The position numbers were made by a program, and so were the translations under genes. Below the pieces are notes generated by a model. That model was not told the origin of the DNA, did no database searches, and saw only the letters and a list, made by a program, of their open reading frames with translations. Positions 11,156-22,525 of a stretch of 64,000 nucleotides of DNA are shown in pieces; positions within the stretch are counted from its first letter, which is position 1; the number at the start of each line of letters is the position of its first letter. The DNA comes from Aphelocoma coerulescens. Its lineage: Eukaryota > Chordata > Aves > Passeriformes > Corvidae. Location of the stretch: contig NW_027184065.1 of NCBI RefSeq assembly GCF_041296385.1, positions 124,001 to 188,000 of the forward strand, written 5' to 3'.

Positions 11156-12140
11156 CTCGCTCAGAGAAATGTGTCAGGAGAGAAGCACTTGCTGGATTAG
11201 CCTTACACTGGCCAACAGTTCCAAAGAAGCACCATAGTCTTCTTGCGAGAAAGGATAATAAAACACAAGTATTGTCCCAGCAAAGTTCTCTGTGCTAGCC
11301 GAAGCCGAGAATCTTTCCCTTAAGATTAAGACCACAACGCAGACAGCATTTTGTGCTACTTAACGCTGAGAGGGATAGCCCAGGCGTGTTTCGGCAGAGG
11401 CAGAAGCCCGGAGCGTTTCTCTGCCGGCACCGTGCTCTCAGGCGAGAAGTAGACGACGCTTCGACTCCGGCTGAATGAAAAGCGCGACATGGTACGAAGA
11501 GCATACGAATGAGGGCGCAGAGCACCGAGCTGGTGTGCGCATCGCACAGGCTGCAAGAAGAAGCGTGGCTGCCGCTCGCTTCTTTGCGGATTCACGTTAG
11601 CAGTTGAAAACAAAAGTTCCACTTGCAGCTACTTGTGCTGCTACCTATTTCTCTTCCAGCTTTCCCTGGGAAGAATTGTGCTGCGAGAGTGAATAACGTG
11701 ACGGCACGTCTATCTGAGAAGGAAGCTCCCGAGCCGCAGTGAGTTGTGCTCAGTTTCAAGGCTGCTTGGAGAAGGGGGTACTTGAAGACCGCCTTCTATC
11801 TCGACGCGTCCTACTGCGTGTGCTCCAGCTGCATGGACGCTGCAGCATTGAAGGTGTAGGATACTGCTTCTGGCCAGGTAGTGTGATGAATGGAAACGGC
11901 TGCGCCTTACTTTGTGAAGCAGCCAGAGCATTCTCAGCTGAATCTGCTTATGAAGCAGCTTTTGGCTGGACATTTGAAATTCGGTCCACTGAGTACGTTA
12001 ACGCGGTGCCCAGCTGCTTCGTTCTTCGCCTTCTGCCGTCTGGACAGAACTGAAGCCCAGCGATGGCTTTGAGTTTTGCCGCTCTTCAGCATGTGTACTG
12101 CACGCATCCGCAGTGTGCTGTGCAAGGATTTTCCTCAGCT
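11156..12140 (+). repeat. Macrosatellite unit a, short version (P1)
   Basis: It is 407 bp shorter than unit b. About 225 bp are missing before the family marker at about 11,447-11,475. About 182 bp are missing after GAAGAATTGTG near 11,679, where the flanking sequence joins directly to CTGCGAGAGTGAATAACG. Elsewhere it is very close to unit b. Confidence 0.8.
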
Positions 12141-13532
12141 CTCCCTCAGCGAAATGCATCAGGTGAGAAACACTTGCTGGATTAGCCTTTCGCTGGCCAT
12201 GGCTTTCAGTACAGCACCACAATCTGGGCGACGAGGAGGAGCAAAGAAGAACATCTTTTCGTCTTTGCACGTTCTTCTCTGCGAGACGACTATCCGCGTC
12301 ATTGCTTCCTGCAAGGCTATATTCTGCGCAGTGGTACTTGAAAGGGAGAAGGCAGGTGCAGAGAGCACCGCGATCTGACGGCGCTCTGCAGGCTGTAAAG
12401 GAAAGAGGGCTGCCACTGGAATGTGTGCAAACACAAGTTTCCACGAGTCGCGGGCAAGCTCTGGGCGTGCTTGTTGACCTAAAACTGTTCTCTGTGCCCG
12501 ACATTGCTGAGAATCTTTCCCTTTACATTTGGACGACAAGAAAAGACCGAAAGTGCTGCTGTATGTCGCTGCGAGAAAAGTGCATAGCCCTGGTGTGTTT
12601 CGGAAGGGCAGTCGGCTGGGGCATTTCTCTTCCGGCACCGTGCTCTCCGGGCGAGAAGTAGACGACGCTTCGACTCCGGCTGAATGAAAAGCGCGACATG
12701 GTACGAAGAGCATACGAATGAGGGCGCAGAGCACCGAGCTGGTGTGCGCATCGCACAGGCTGCAAGAAGAAGCGTGGCTGCCGCTCGCTTCTTTGCGGAT
12801 TCACGTTAGCAGTTGAAAACAAAAGTTCCACTTGCAGCTACTTGTGCTGCTACCTATTTCTCTTCCAGCTTTCCCTGGGAAGAATTGTGCCGAGCTTTAT
12901 GCTTCGAGATGCAGAGATGACAGTGGTAGATGCAGCGGAGAATGGAAATAAAGAGTGCAGCGGACAGTTTACAGTGCTTTACGTGAGGCAAAGGAAAAGG
13001 TTTGCTCAGCAGTGCTTTTTACTTCTGGAGCATTTTGCTTTGGTAGCACCTGCTGCTAGTGGGCAACGGAGCTGCGAGAGTGAATAACGTGACGGCACGT
13101 CTATCTGAGAAGGAAGCTCCCGAGCCGCAGTGTGTTGTGCTCAGTTTCAAGGCTGCTTGGAGGAGGGGGGTACTTGAAGAACGCCGTCTATCTGGACGCG
13201 TCCTACTGCGTGTGCTCCAGCTGCATGGACTCTGCAGCATTGAAGGTGTAAGAAACTTCTTCTGGCCTGATAGTGTGATAGAGTGCAACGGCTACGCCTT
13301 ACTTTGTGAACCATCCAGAGCATTCTCAGCTGAATCTGCTTGTGAAGCAGCTCTTGGCTGGACATTTGAAATTCGGTCCACTGAGTACGTTAACGCGGTG
13401 CCCAGCTGCTTCGTTTTTCGCCTTCTGCCGTCTGGACAGAACTGAAGCCCAGCGATGGCTTTTAGCTGTGGCTCTCTTCAGCATGTGTACTGCACGCATC
13501 CGCAGTGTGCTGTGCAAGGATTTTCCTCAGCT
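12141..13532 (+). repeat. Macrosatellite unit b, full length (P1)
   Basis: A 1,392-bp unit from CTCCCTCAGCGAAATG to the next CTCCCTCAGCGAGATG. Its proximal part matches P2 unit b1 and its distal part (from about 13,245) matches P2 unit b2. It is the single-unit counterpart of that pair. Confidence 0.85.
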
Positions 13533-14690
13533 CTCCCTCAGCGAGATGCGTCAGGTGAGAAACACTTGCTGGATTAGCCTTTCGCTGGCCAAGGCTTTTA
13601 ATACAGCACCACAATATGGGCGACGAGGAGAAAGGAAGAACATCTTTTCGTCCTGGCACGTTCTTCTGAGCGACATGACTATCCGCGTGTTTGCTTCCTG
13701 CAAAGCTGTATTGTGCGCGGCGGTATTGGAACTGAGAAGGCAGGTGCAGAGAGCACCGGGATCTGACGGCGTTCTGCAGCCTGTAAAGGAAAGACGGCAG
13801 CCACTTGAATGTGGTGCAAACACAAGTTTCCACGCGTCGAGGGCAAGCTCTGGGCGTGCTGGTTGACCTAAAACTGTTCTCTGGGCGGGACATAGCAGAG
13901 AATCTTTCCCTTTACATTTGGACGACAAGAAAGACCGAAAGTGCTGCTGTATGTCGCTGCGAGGGAAAGTGCATAGACCAGGCGTGTGTCGGCAGAAGCA
14001 GTCGGCTGGGGCATTTCGCTGCCGGCACCGTGCTCTCTGGGCGAGAAGTTGACGACGCTTCGACTCCGGCTGAATGAAAGAGCGACATGGGTACTAAAGA
14101 GGCCGAACGAAGGCGCAGAGCACCGGACTCGTGTCCGCAGCGTACAAACTGAGAAAGGAGCGTGGCTAGCACTCGCCTGCCTGCCCAATTCACGTTAGCA
14201 TTGAGAAGGAGGAAGTTCAACGACAACTACTTCCTTGTGCTACTACTTATCCCTCTTCCAACCATCCCCAAAACCACTGGCGCTTAACTTTAGGCTTCGA
14301 GATGCAGCAAACACAGTGGTCGCTTCCAAGGAGAGGGGAAGTAGAGAGTGCAGCGGGGAGTTTAGGTGGCTTTACGTAAGGCAAGGGGAAGGTGCAGCCC
14401 AGCATTGGCTTTTTCTTCTAGTTCTTTTCTTCAGGAGAGCAGCTAGCAAGCAGGCTGCGAGAGGCAACAATGGGATGGCTCGTCTGTCGGAGAAGCCGCA
14501 GTCTACAGTGCTGCAGACTGCTGTGCACAGTTTTAATGCTGCTGTAAGTACACGGTACTTTTGGAACGTCTTCTCTCCTGACTCTCCCATCTCTGGGAGC
14601 TCTAGCTGCTTGAACCTGGCCACACTGAAGGTGTGTGGACGTGGTCGCGCTGCGAGTATCAAGTCTTCCAGAGAAGAGGGATAGTCAAGA
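13533..14690 (+). repeat. Macrosatellite unit c, plus orientation (P1)
   Basis: Mirror partner of unit e at the inner end of the right arm. The family marker variant (TTGACGACG rather than TAGACGACG) is at about 14,047-14,075. The outer half is diverged from units a and b but still alignable (GCTGCGAGAG...CGTCTGTCGGAGAAG). Confidence 0.8.
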
Positions 14691-16070
14691 AATGCTTTCT
14701 CACCTGGCCTATCTCTCAGTCCGAACTGTGGCTTCAAACGCTGCGCTGCAAGGGTGGACTTACCCACTTGGAGAGAATGTGATGATGCTCTAGATATAGT
14801 TGCGAAGGAAAGTGCTGCTCACTGGAATGTTTCGCCTAGTTCACAGACTTTAAAAGGACTAGGAAGGCCAACGCCTTGTTTTAGCACTTGTTCTCTGCGT
14901 GCAGCTGCTGGATGTTTGGAAGGGCTTTGGGATCCGCCAGAGGTGGAGGGTAGGATGCTACAGAGAGCTTGAAGGAAAGTGCCTATCTCCAGGGCCTTTG
15001 ATGCAGTTCAGCGGGTGCGAGTGGCATGTTGAGCATGTTCATGATGGCACAGAAAAGGTTCTGAAAGAAAGAGGCCGTGCTGAAACTGCCTTTACTTTTG
15101 CCGCGTAGAAACTGCTCAGCCAACAATGAAAAGATTCGTCTTGCTTCCCCCCTACGCGCAGGGTTACATCCTTTTATGTCTCCAAGAGGCAGGATGCACA
15201 GCGGAGCTCTTCCACCAACTGCTTCCACACGACTGGGGCCGCGCCAGCCAAGCGCTTTTTGCCGGGCACTGTCAGCGCTCATGGAAACAACCACACGACG
15301 GCGCTGCAGACTTGCAAAAGAAGGCCAAGCACCTGGCCCAGCTCGAAACCACCCCAAGGGCAGACAGAGGCAACTTGCAAACGGCCCTGCACTCAAATCA
15401 ACGGTGTCAGGACAAAAAGGTTGCCCTCATCTTCCCCTTCCAAGAGCACACTCTTCTTTACACCACACCTCTTTGGCCCAAACAAATCTTTTCCCTCTCG
15501 CAGATTCCGCCCACCAACTTGAAACCATCTGGCAAAAACAGGGCTCAAAACAGTGCCAGCTGAGGAAGATCTTGCTGCCTACAACTTCACCTGCACCCCT
15601 CAAACTAGCAGCACACACGCTGTTCTCAGCACTCTCCTTCTCAGCTCTAGGTACCATCCTAAGCCTTCCCTCTCCCAGAGTCAGGATCCAAAGGCAACGG
15701 CACCAGGGACTGCTCACACACTGAAGGCACCAGGACAAATAGCTTAAGAGCTTGGCCTTTGCATTCCCACTGACAGCTCAACAGCTCGAACCCAGAGAGA
15801 GCTCTGCCTGTTGGGAAAAGCCTTTAAAACCCCTAGGAGTACCTGATGTGCACATCCAAACCTGCCTTCCTTGCCAAAGAGAGCAACTACAAGCCCATCT
15901 CCAAAGAAACGGCATCCCCTCCTCCAAAATACAACACATCCAGCGACTGATCCGCCTCCAGTATTGAATATGTCCAACAATTGCCCCCACACGCACAGGG
16001 GCCAGAAGAGAAATGTCTTGCTGGACTATTCCTCCCCACAGTACCTTAACATCTGCTCCAGCAACACTGG
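14691..16070. other. Unassigned arm segment (P1 right)
   Basis: Mirror of 6,891-8,263. On the plus strand frames 15,126-15,563 (145 codons) and 15,077-15,724 (215 codons, another register) are open. The first has leucine- and glutamine-rich stretches but no domain I recognise. A coding role is possible but unsupported. Confidence 0.5.
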
Positions 16071-17445
16071 CACTATGTCCTTGCCTTCCCAAGGAAAGGC
16101 ACTCCGAGTCTCTTGGCCTTGCCTTGTCTAGTTCTTCTTAAGGTACCCTTGCTCTGCTTCCTTTGCCTACGTCTGCCTTGCCTCGCACTGCCTACAACTT
16201 GCTGGCTTTGCTTTGCCCGGCCTACCACTCTTTCCCTTGCCTTCCATGCAGGCAAGGCGCTGCAAACCGAGTGCAGGCAATTGTGGGCAAGTCAAGGGAG
16301 AGGTAGGCAAGGCCAGAGCAGTGAGGGGAAAGCAAATGGAGTGGTAGACAAGAGAAGGTCCAGAAGTTAGAGGCAAGGCTGGCTGTAGGAAGGAAGGGCC
16401 ACTGATGGGAAGGCCAGGCAGAAACAGGAAGGGCTCAGCAAGCCAAGGCCCTGGAGGAAAGCAGTAGGCAGGTCATGTGCGGGGCAGGGCCCTGCAAAGG
16501 AATGCAAGGCTCCAGAGGGCTAGCAGGGCAAGGCAAGGCAAGTGTTGTGTTGCCAAGGCAAGGCCAGGCAAGGCAGGTGAGAAGTACATTCAAGGACTGC
16601 TGGTGCACAAAAGTGGCCAGGACCAAGTGCTCTGTGTGGCCTTGATCCCGCGTGGGTCATCTCTCCTCTGTACCTAAAAGACTTGAGCTACCTGCCTTCC
16701 CTTGTATGCAAAAGAACTCTCTTTCTGGTCCCCGAGCTCAAGGGCAAAATGTGAATTGCCCCTCCAAGGTTCAAGACATGCAAGGATTGCTCCCAGACAA
16801 AGGCTGCCCACAGAGATGAGTGTGGCAACATGCGTCCTCCCCTGGTCTTCCTCTCATGGGATCCTGAAACACCGGAGATGCTTGAGAGCTTTGAGATTCC
16901 TCGGAGGAGCAGAAAGGGCAGGGCAAGGCCCAGAAATGTCATTGAAAAGGGGTGTTGAATTCCAGGTGGGGGAGGGGTGAGCAAGGTCATGCAAGGCAAG
17001 GGAGGGGTTCAAGGGCAAGGCAAGGCAAGTGGTGGCTTTGCGAGGCGAGGCAAGGCAATGAGGGTCCTAGAAGGAAAAGGAAAGGTGAGGCCAGACCTAG
17101 ACGAATGTGAAAGGAAGTCAGGTGGGGGATGGGTGAGCAAGTCAGTGCAAGGCAGGGGAGAAAAGGCAGGTTGAGGGAAGGCTACAGAGGGGGCAGCAAG
17201 GAAATGCAAGGCATGGGGAAGCATGCGAGGAGTGGGTGCTGCCAGCCGGTGGGGATGGCAGGGGCGGGGCCACTGCAAGTAGCATGGTGGGGATGTGGAG
17301 GGGGTGTTAGTGTGCGGGAGGTGTGTGTGTGTGTGTGTGTGCAGTGGAGTGCAGGGTAAGTGCAGGTGTGTGTGTGCGTATACGGGGGTTTTGTGCCAGG
17401 TGCTGTGCCGGGGAGAGCCGTTCCACCGCAAGGAAGGTGTGGGCG
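16071..17445 (-). repeat. CCTTG pentamer-rich stretch with CA/TG microsatellite (P1 right arm)
   Basis: Mirror of 5,509-6,890, read here as GCAAGG. The motif flip and hairpin lie at about 16,237-16,259. The TG run at about 17,322-17,341 is slightly longer than its left-arm partner, as expected for a variable microsatellite. Confidence 0.8.
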
Positions 17446-17886
17446 TGAAAGGAGTAAGATAGATGTGTCTTTACAAAGAGACCGTGTGAATCTCTCCTTA
17501 GACAAGGCTAGGAATTTACAGGGGGGGAAGTAACAGAAGAAAGTATTCGTTCTAGAAACTGTTACTAATCAACAGAGACTGTTGCTCAGCCAAGGCCCTG
17601 CTAAATTCCTGAACCTAGAGCAAGGCAGCAAAGACTTCCTAGCATTAGGAATAGTTTGGTTTTCTTCCTTTTCCATTCCAAAAGGGGAGTGCATATTAGA
17701 GGGGGGCATAGAGTAGGCAGTTCCGGAAGTCTGTAATTCCCGAGTACCTCAGAGGGTGCTGTTGCCAGGAACTTAGCATCAGAAGGGAGCTGCATCCCGC
17801 AATCATTTGAGAGACTCCATGGCAAAAGCCCCATGGCCTCTCCCTGGAGTTGAAGAATGTTACAGGACTCCTCTGTCTCCTTTTTG
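17446..17886 (+). repeat. ERV-B 5' LTR (P1 right arm)
   Basis: It aligns along its length with 21,087-21,548, the start being placed at TGAAAGGAG. Shared blocks include CTTTACAAAGAGACCGTGTGAATC, GTAACAGAAGAAA, GGCAGTTCCGGAAGTCTGTA and CTCCTCTGTCTCC. The 3' boundary is approximate because no clear CA terminus is visible. Confidence 0.75.
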
Positions 17887-18029
17887 GTGGATGAAGAAAC
17901 TCAGAAAGCCACACTTCTGCCAGAACTCTCCAAGATGCCCCCTTTGCTCCCCGTGACTCCATCACTGCCCAGGAAGCTGTCTTTTCTACCGCAGCAGTTT
18001 GACATACAGTTAAAAGTCGTGTGGCAGAG

Positions 18030-18990
18030 AAAAAAGGCAAGAATTGGTTTCCAAGGGATGGCAAACAAGAGATACCAGAACCTTTGGCCCTACCAATATT
18101 AAAGCAACTCCATTAAGAGAGTTCTTGCACTTCCTGAGGATTGGCAGAAGCCTATCTCATGATGTATGTTGCTGGGGGTCTTTTTAGACTGGCAAAAGGA
18201 GCTGTTGAAGGTTGCTTGATCTGTGCTAAAGCCAACAGCCAAGTTACAAAGTAACTTGCTAGAGGAGGGAGGCCTTGGGCTGCATGGCCCTTCCAAAGAT
18301 GCCAGGTGGATTTTCCGGAGATGCCCCAAGTGGCAAGGCTTAATATCTTCTGGTAATCGTATGTCAGCTAGCAAGGTGGCCAGAAGTATTTCCAACTACT
18401 TCAGTAATGACAGGATCAGTTCTTAAGGCATTTTTGGAACAAATCATTCCAAGATACAGCATTGTAGAAGCAATAGATTCAGATAGGGGAACTCATTTTG
18501 CAGGAAAGATCCTTCAAGGGGTTTTGGCTTCTTTAGGAACACAATGGAACCTCCATAGGCCCTGGCACCCCCAGAGCTCGGCTCGGGTAGAAAACAATGA
18601 AGAGAGAAATAAACACCTTTTGAAGCTGGTAATAGAAACCAAGATGCCATGGGTAGGGCTTTGGACATTGGCTTTGGTGAGAATGAGGGCCCAAGCCAGA
18701 AGAGAGATTCAGTTATCTCCCTTTCAATCGTTGTTTGCAATTGCCCTGGTAAGTCTCCACCCAGTGGGGGGGGGTAGAGGCAAGTGATGCATTTTTAAAA
18801 CCATCTGTGGCCAGGATCCTGCTTCTTGTGAAACCCCTTCAACAGGAAACTCAGCTGGTGCAAGCCCGGCCTTTGGACTTTGCTGCTTTTAACATCCAAC
18901 CAGGAGATTGAGTCCTAATTAAGGAGTAGAAAGAAGCGCCAGTGCTGGTGAAATGGCGTGGCCCATTCCAAGTGTCACTGACGACAGAAA
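18030..18990 (+). pseudogene. pol: ERV-B integrase remnant (P1 right arm)
   Basis: Integrase joins retroviral DNA to the host genome. Here the N-terminal zinc-binding region is broken; pieces such as LPILKQLH and CLICAKAN lie in different frames with stops between 18,060 and 18,260. The core piece 18,407-18,787 is open and carries AIDSDRGTHF (second catalytic Asp) and HPQSSARVE (Glu). The C-terminal part (LVQARPLDFAAFNIQPGD) follows in another frame at about 18,857-18,911. The right-arm frame ends earlier than the left-arm one because of the arm-specific indel near 18,745. Confidence 0.8.
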
Positions 18991-19399
18991 ACAGCCGTCA
19001 AGTAAGCTGAACACAGGTGAACCCGTCACTCTCGGGTCAAGGTCTCTGAAGCCTCGGAGATTTGCACATCTCAGCTGGAGGAGAAGGCCGGGAGGCCGTG
19101 ACTGACACTCTGCAGGAGTGGGCCGGAGCAGTAGGCAGTGCTTCGACATCGGAAGAAGCCCCGCAGTCCTACCTTCAGACCGTCTGCTGAAATAGACTGT
19201 ATAGGCATCCCTCCTCTAGAATCTCCACTCACTTGGGGGCTAATACTTGTGGCCATTTTGTTACGTTAAGTGGTTTCTGTGTCTTCAATTGCCACAGGTG
19301 CTGCAGAAGACAACGGGAAAATTAGACTAGCTAATTAGATGACACTATTAAAACATTTTCCTTACTAATTCTACTTTGATATGGTTAGCTGAGTTTAGG
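18991..19399 (+). other. ERV-B sequence between pol and env, no clear gene
   Basis: About 400 bp continue the element without a recognisable motif, apart from the likely end of the integrase frame before about 19,010. Short frames are present only by chance. Confidence 0.5.
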
Positions 19400-20945
19400 C
19401 CAGGAGTGGGAGAATCAATTTGCAGCCTTAGGAGAAGAAGTAGCAAAAGTTTTTAACCTTAGCAATTGCTGGCTCTGTGGAGGGCCAGGAGGATCTGAAG
19501 AGTGGCCATAGTTGGCTAGCCCAGCTGAACCTAAATGGTGGGTCAATGTGAGGGCCACAGTGGGATGGGATTTGGGGCCAAAGAAGGAAGTTCATGGCCA
19601 CTTCATTCTTCTCCAACAGGCACTTATTGCCTAAATAGGATAGGGCGTGTCTATGTAGGAAAAGGCAATTGTCAATTGACTTTCCCTCTGGGCTTGAACA
19701 ACTGGGTTTGGACCCCCAATTGCCCTCCTTCCAATTGTTCCAAATATCAAGGCAAATGCAATCAAATACCTGTTCGGCTCACTAACAGTAGCTGCGTAAG
19801 GCGTTCTTATCACACTTACCAAAAATATTTGGAAGCCTGTAAAGCAATGGGGAGGGACAAGGGGTTTTTTTGACCACCTGTTTTTGAGCAGTCCCCACAA
19901 AAATTCCACAAGTAGAAGACATGTTGTTTGTGATTATCAGTGGGAATGGCCACACCGGATTGGAACTCAAAGCCTTTTAGTGAGTTCTGCTCCAAATCCA
20001 ACCAAGCAGCTTGCAGATGTAAATGTAGGTGGGAACCCTGTGCGGGAGCTTGGAAATGCAAATGCTGGGACCCTTATGGTGGGGCAACTCTTGTTGGAGG
20101 ACCGTTAGGCCCGGGAATCCTGCTGTATTTTGAGCCACCAATTGATGACCATGGGTAGGTTCCTTTGCTAATGGAACACGGGCTTTGAAAGGACAGTATT
20201 GGATTTGTGGCCAACATGCTTAGCTCAGGTTACCTCCAAACTGGTCAGGGATATGGTATATTTAGTAGACTGTTGTTCTTTTTGCTACTACAAGTTCTGG
20301 GAAATCGCTTAGGAATCAAAATCTGTGATGATTTAATTAGAGAAAAGCAGTCAGCTGATGCAGCCCTGGCTGGAGGGAGCACCCCAAAACGGGGAAATGA
20401 TGAACGGCCAACAGAACAAGTTACCCAACACGATGGACCAGCCCCTTGGAAACCTAAGGAATTAATCCCAGATGCCTGGGAACCCATTTATCATTTGAAG
20501 GAGATAATTAGGTTACAAGCTGTCTCGGAAATAATTACCAACCAGCCAGCCACAGCGCTTGACCTTTTTGCTGAGCAACCCACTTAAATGAGGAAAGCGG
20601 TATTTCAACATTGGATGGTATTAGATTATCTGTTGGCAGAAGAAGGAGGAGTTTGTGGGAAATTAAATGACTCGAGCTGCTGTTTGCAAGCAGATGACAG
20701 CGGAAAAGTGGTCAAACAAATAACAAAGGAAATAACGTCAGCTCGTGGACCTGTCCAAATGTTGAAAGGATGGGGATGGGACATGTTTTCATGGTTAACT
20801 GGCCAGCTCTGGGCTAAATGAATACGATTCCTCCTCTTACATGCTATAGCAACTCTCATCTTTTTACCATGTGTGACACCATGCTGGCGGCAGCTCTTTC
20901 AGCAGGTGCTCAAGGGGATGCCGCTAGCAGCCATGCCTACCTGAT
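19400..20945 (+). pseudogene. env: ERV-B env remnant (P1 right arm)
   Basis: The surface subunit has the CWLC motif at 19,467-19,478 and several cysteine-rich pieces (19,535-19,873 and 19,884-20,158). The transmembrane subunit pieces are 20,207-20,587 and 20,588-20,821, separated by a TAA stop at 20,585-20,587. The second piece holds [12 protein letters not shown] and then C-X7-CC, the disulfide-bonded region of retroviral transmembrane proteins. Stops and shifts break the frame repeatedly. Confidence 0.82.
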
Positions 20946-21086
20946 CCAGAAATGACTACAAAAGGACAGAAAAGGATGTCACTGCAAATAATAGCAAAAC
21001 CCAAGAAGACTCCAGAAGAAAAAAATTAAATCCATGGTAATTAAGGTTTGTAAAGACAAATACAGAGCAAATAAAAAGAGGAGGGA

Positions 21087-21548
21087 TTAAAAGGAATGAG
21101 ATGGATGAGTCTTTACAAAGAGACCGTGTGAATCGGCCTGTAGACAAGGCTAGGAAGTTATGGCTAGTGAAGTAACAGAAGAAACTAGGAGTTCTCTAGA
21201 ACTGTTACTAATCATCAGAGACTGTTGATTAATCAAGGCCGTGTTAAATTCCTGAACCTAGAGCAAGGCAACAAAGACTTAAGAGCATTAGGAATGGGGT
21301 TCTTTTCTTTCTTCTCGATGCCAAGAGGGGGGTGCATATTAGAGGGGGGCGCATAGAGTAGGCAGTTCCGGAAGTCTGTATCTCCCGAATACCTCAGCCA
21401 GTGGGGAAAAGGAAGAGGGTGCTGTGGCCGGGAACTTGGCATCAAAAGGGGGCTGCATCCCGCAACCGTTTGACAGACGCCATGGGAAAAGCCCCATGGA
21501 CTCTCCCTGTAGTCGAAGAATGTTGCAGGACTCCTCTGTCTCCTTTTC
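21087..21548 (+). repeat. ERV-B 3' LTR (P1 right arm)
   Basis: Direct repeat of 17,446-17,886, preceded by the purine tract at about 21,073-21,086. It includes a 20-bp block absent from the 5' LTR (around 21,399-21,418, GCCAGTGGGGAAAAGGAAGA region). It runs straight into the CpG island. Confidence 0.78.
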
Positions 21549-21549
21549 G

Positions 21550-22525
21550 GATATAAACCTCAGGCATCGTGGATTAATTTTCCCTAACGGCAGCGACCTG
21601 CCGCGTGGTCTCCGTGCTCCTCTCCAGCCCCCCGGAACGTGTAAAATAGTTCCCAGCGGCTCCCACCGCGCGTTGCAGACGGCTGCGCGGCCCCGGGGCT
21701 GCCCGCAGTGCTCCCCTGCCCCGCCAGGGCTGCCCGCGGGCTGCGGAGCCGCCTCGCCACCGGCGCGGCCAGGGCTGGGGCCCTTCTCGACAGCAGCCGA
21801 GGGGCTGCGGAGCGGGCGGCTGCCGGACGATCAGCTAGTTTATGCCGCGCGGTGCTGCCGCCTCCATCTAGCTCTCCATCGCGCCGCCGCCCGCCGCCCG
21901 CCTGGCGCGCTCACGCTCGGCCGCGCTCGCCGCCCGCCCAGCCTCGCCGGAAGCTCTCCCGCCCGGGCTGTGCCCCGGCTCCGCCGGCAGCTCGGCAGGG
22001 CCTGGCCGCACGCGTGCTGCGTGGCTCGGAGCAGCCGCGTTGCGCCGCAGGCGACGGGGAAGGCGGGGCGGGCCGGCGCCATCGTGGTAGCGCGAGGAGA
22101 GGAGCGCCCGGGCGGGGCGGCGAGCGGCGCGGCGGTGAGCGCTTCTGCTTCCTGTCGCTCGGCGGCCGCCCACGGCAGGTGCCGTGTGACCCCGCGGAGC
22201 GGCGGGGCCGGCCGGGCGGTGCGCGGCGAGGCTTTCGGCCAGCGGCGGCCACAGCGAGAGGCTGCTGGCACTGCCCGTGCCGGTGGAGAGAGCGGGGATC
22301 CGAGGCCGGCCTTCCCCGGGCGACGAGGGGAGGCCGCCTTTGCCGCGCTGCCCTCCGTGCAGCATGTGGCCGATTCCGGCGAACCCGGGGTCTCCGCAGC
22401 GGCGCGGGCGGGAGGGAGTGGGGAGCGCGCTCGGTGCCGTGCCGGCCGCTCCCGGCCAGCGCTGCGCTGCGCCGAGGCGTTTTCCCGCCCGTCCTGGGAA
22501 GGACATAAGCGACACCGTAGTTGGA
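21550..22525. promoter_or_regulatory. CpG island, P1 right arm
   Basis: Mirror of 430-1,390. On the plus strand the YY1-like CGCCATCGTGG is at about 22,077-22,087 and a consensus donor GCG|GTGAGC has its GT at 22,135-22,136, so transcription would run outward into the spacer. This copy differs from the other three at the TATA-like site on the minus strand (about 21,838-21,847, where the fourth A of CATAAAATAG is a C). Like the P2 right arm it has an extra block of about 36 bp near 21,738-21,773 that both left arms lack. Confidence 0.65.

Larger units (their letters stand above)
9156..13795. repeat. Palindrome P1 loop: macrosatellite array in two orientations
   Basis: This is the central part, where the two sides no longer match closely. 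It holds unit d (minus), an inversion junction at about 10,885-11,155, then units a and b (plus) and the start of c. The orientation switch (about 10,980) is about 500 bp left of the geometric centre of the arms (about 11,476). The plus-oriented side has therefore gained sequence. Confidence 0.85.
17446..21548 (+). mobile_element. ERV-B, internally deleted provirus (P1 right arm)
   Basis: About 4.1 kb are bounded by two diverged direct repeats: 5' LTR about 17,446-17,886 and 3' LTR about 21,087-21,548. Between them, in order, lie the end of pol (zinc-binding region, catalytic core and C-terminal part of integrase) and env. Gag, protease and reverse transcriptase are missing, so the internal region begins within pol. 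A purine-rich tract (AAAAAGAGGAGGGA) lies immediately before the 3' LTR, as expected for the polypurine tract. The env is related to that of ERV-A. The LTRs do not resemble ERV-A LTRs, so this is a separate lineage or a recombinant. The copy is incapable of producing viral proteins. Confidence 0.85.

Noticed and set aside
11998..12504. 168- and 191-codon frames on the minus strand of the macrosatellite units
   Set aside because: They are open in some units and broken in others, have no domain, and overlap frames on the other strand. Repetition explains their recurrence.
9156..13795. CRISPR array, tRNA or rRNA genes
   Set aside because: Repeat units are over 1 kb with no short regularly spaced repeats. 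No cloverleaf or rRNA-like sequence was seen anywhere in the window.
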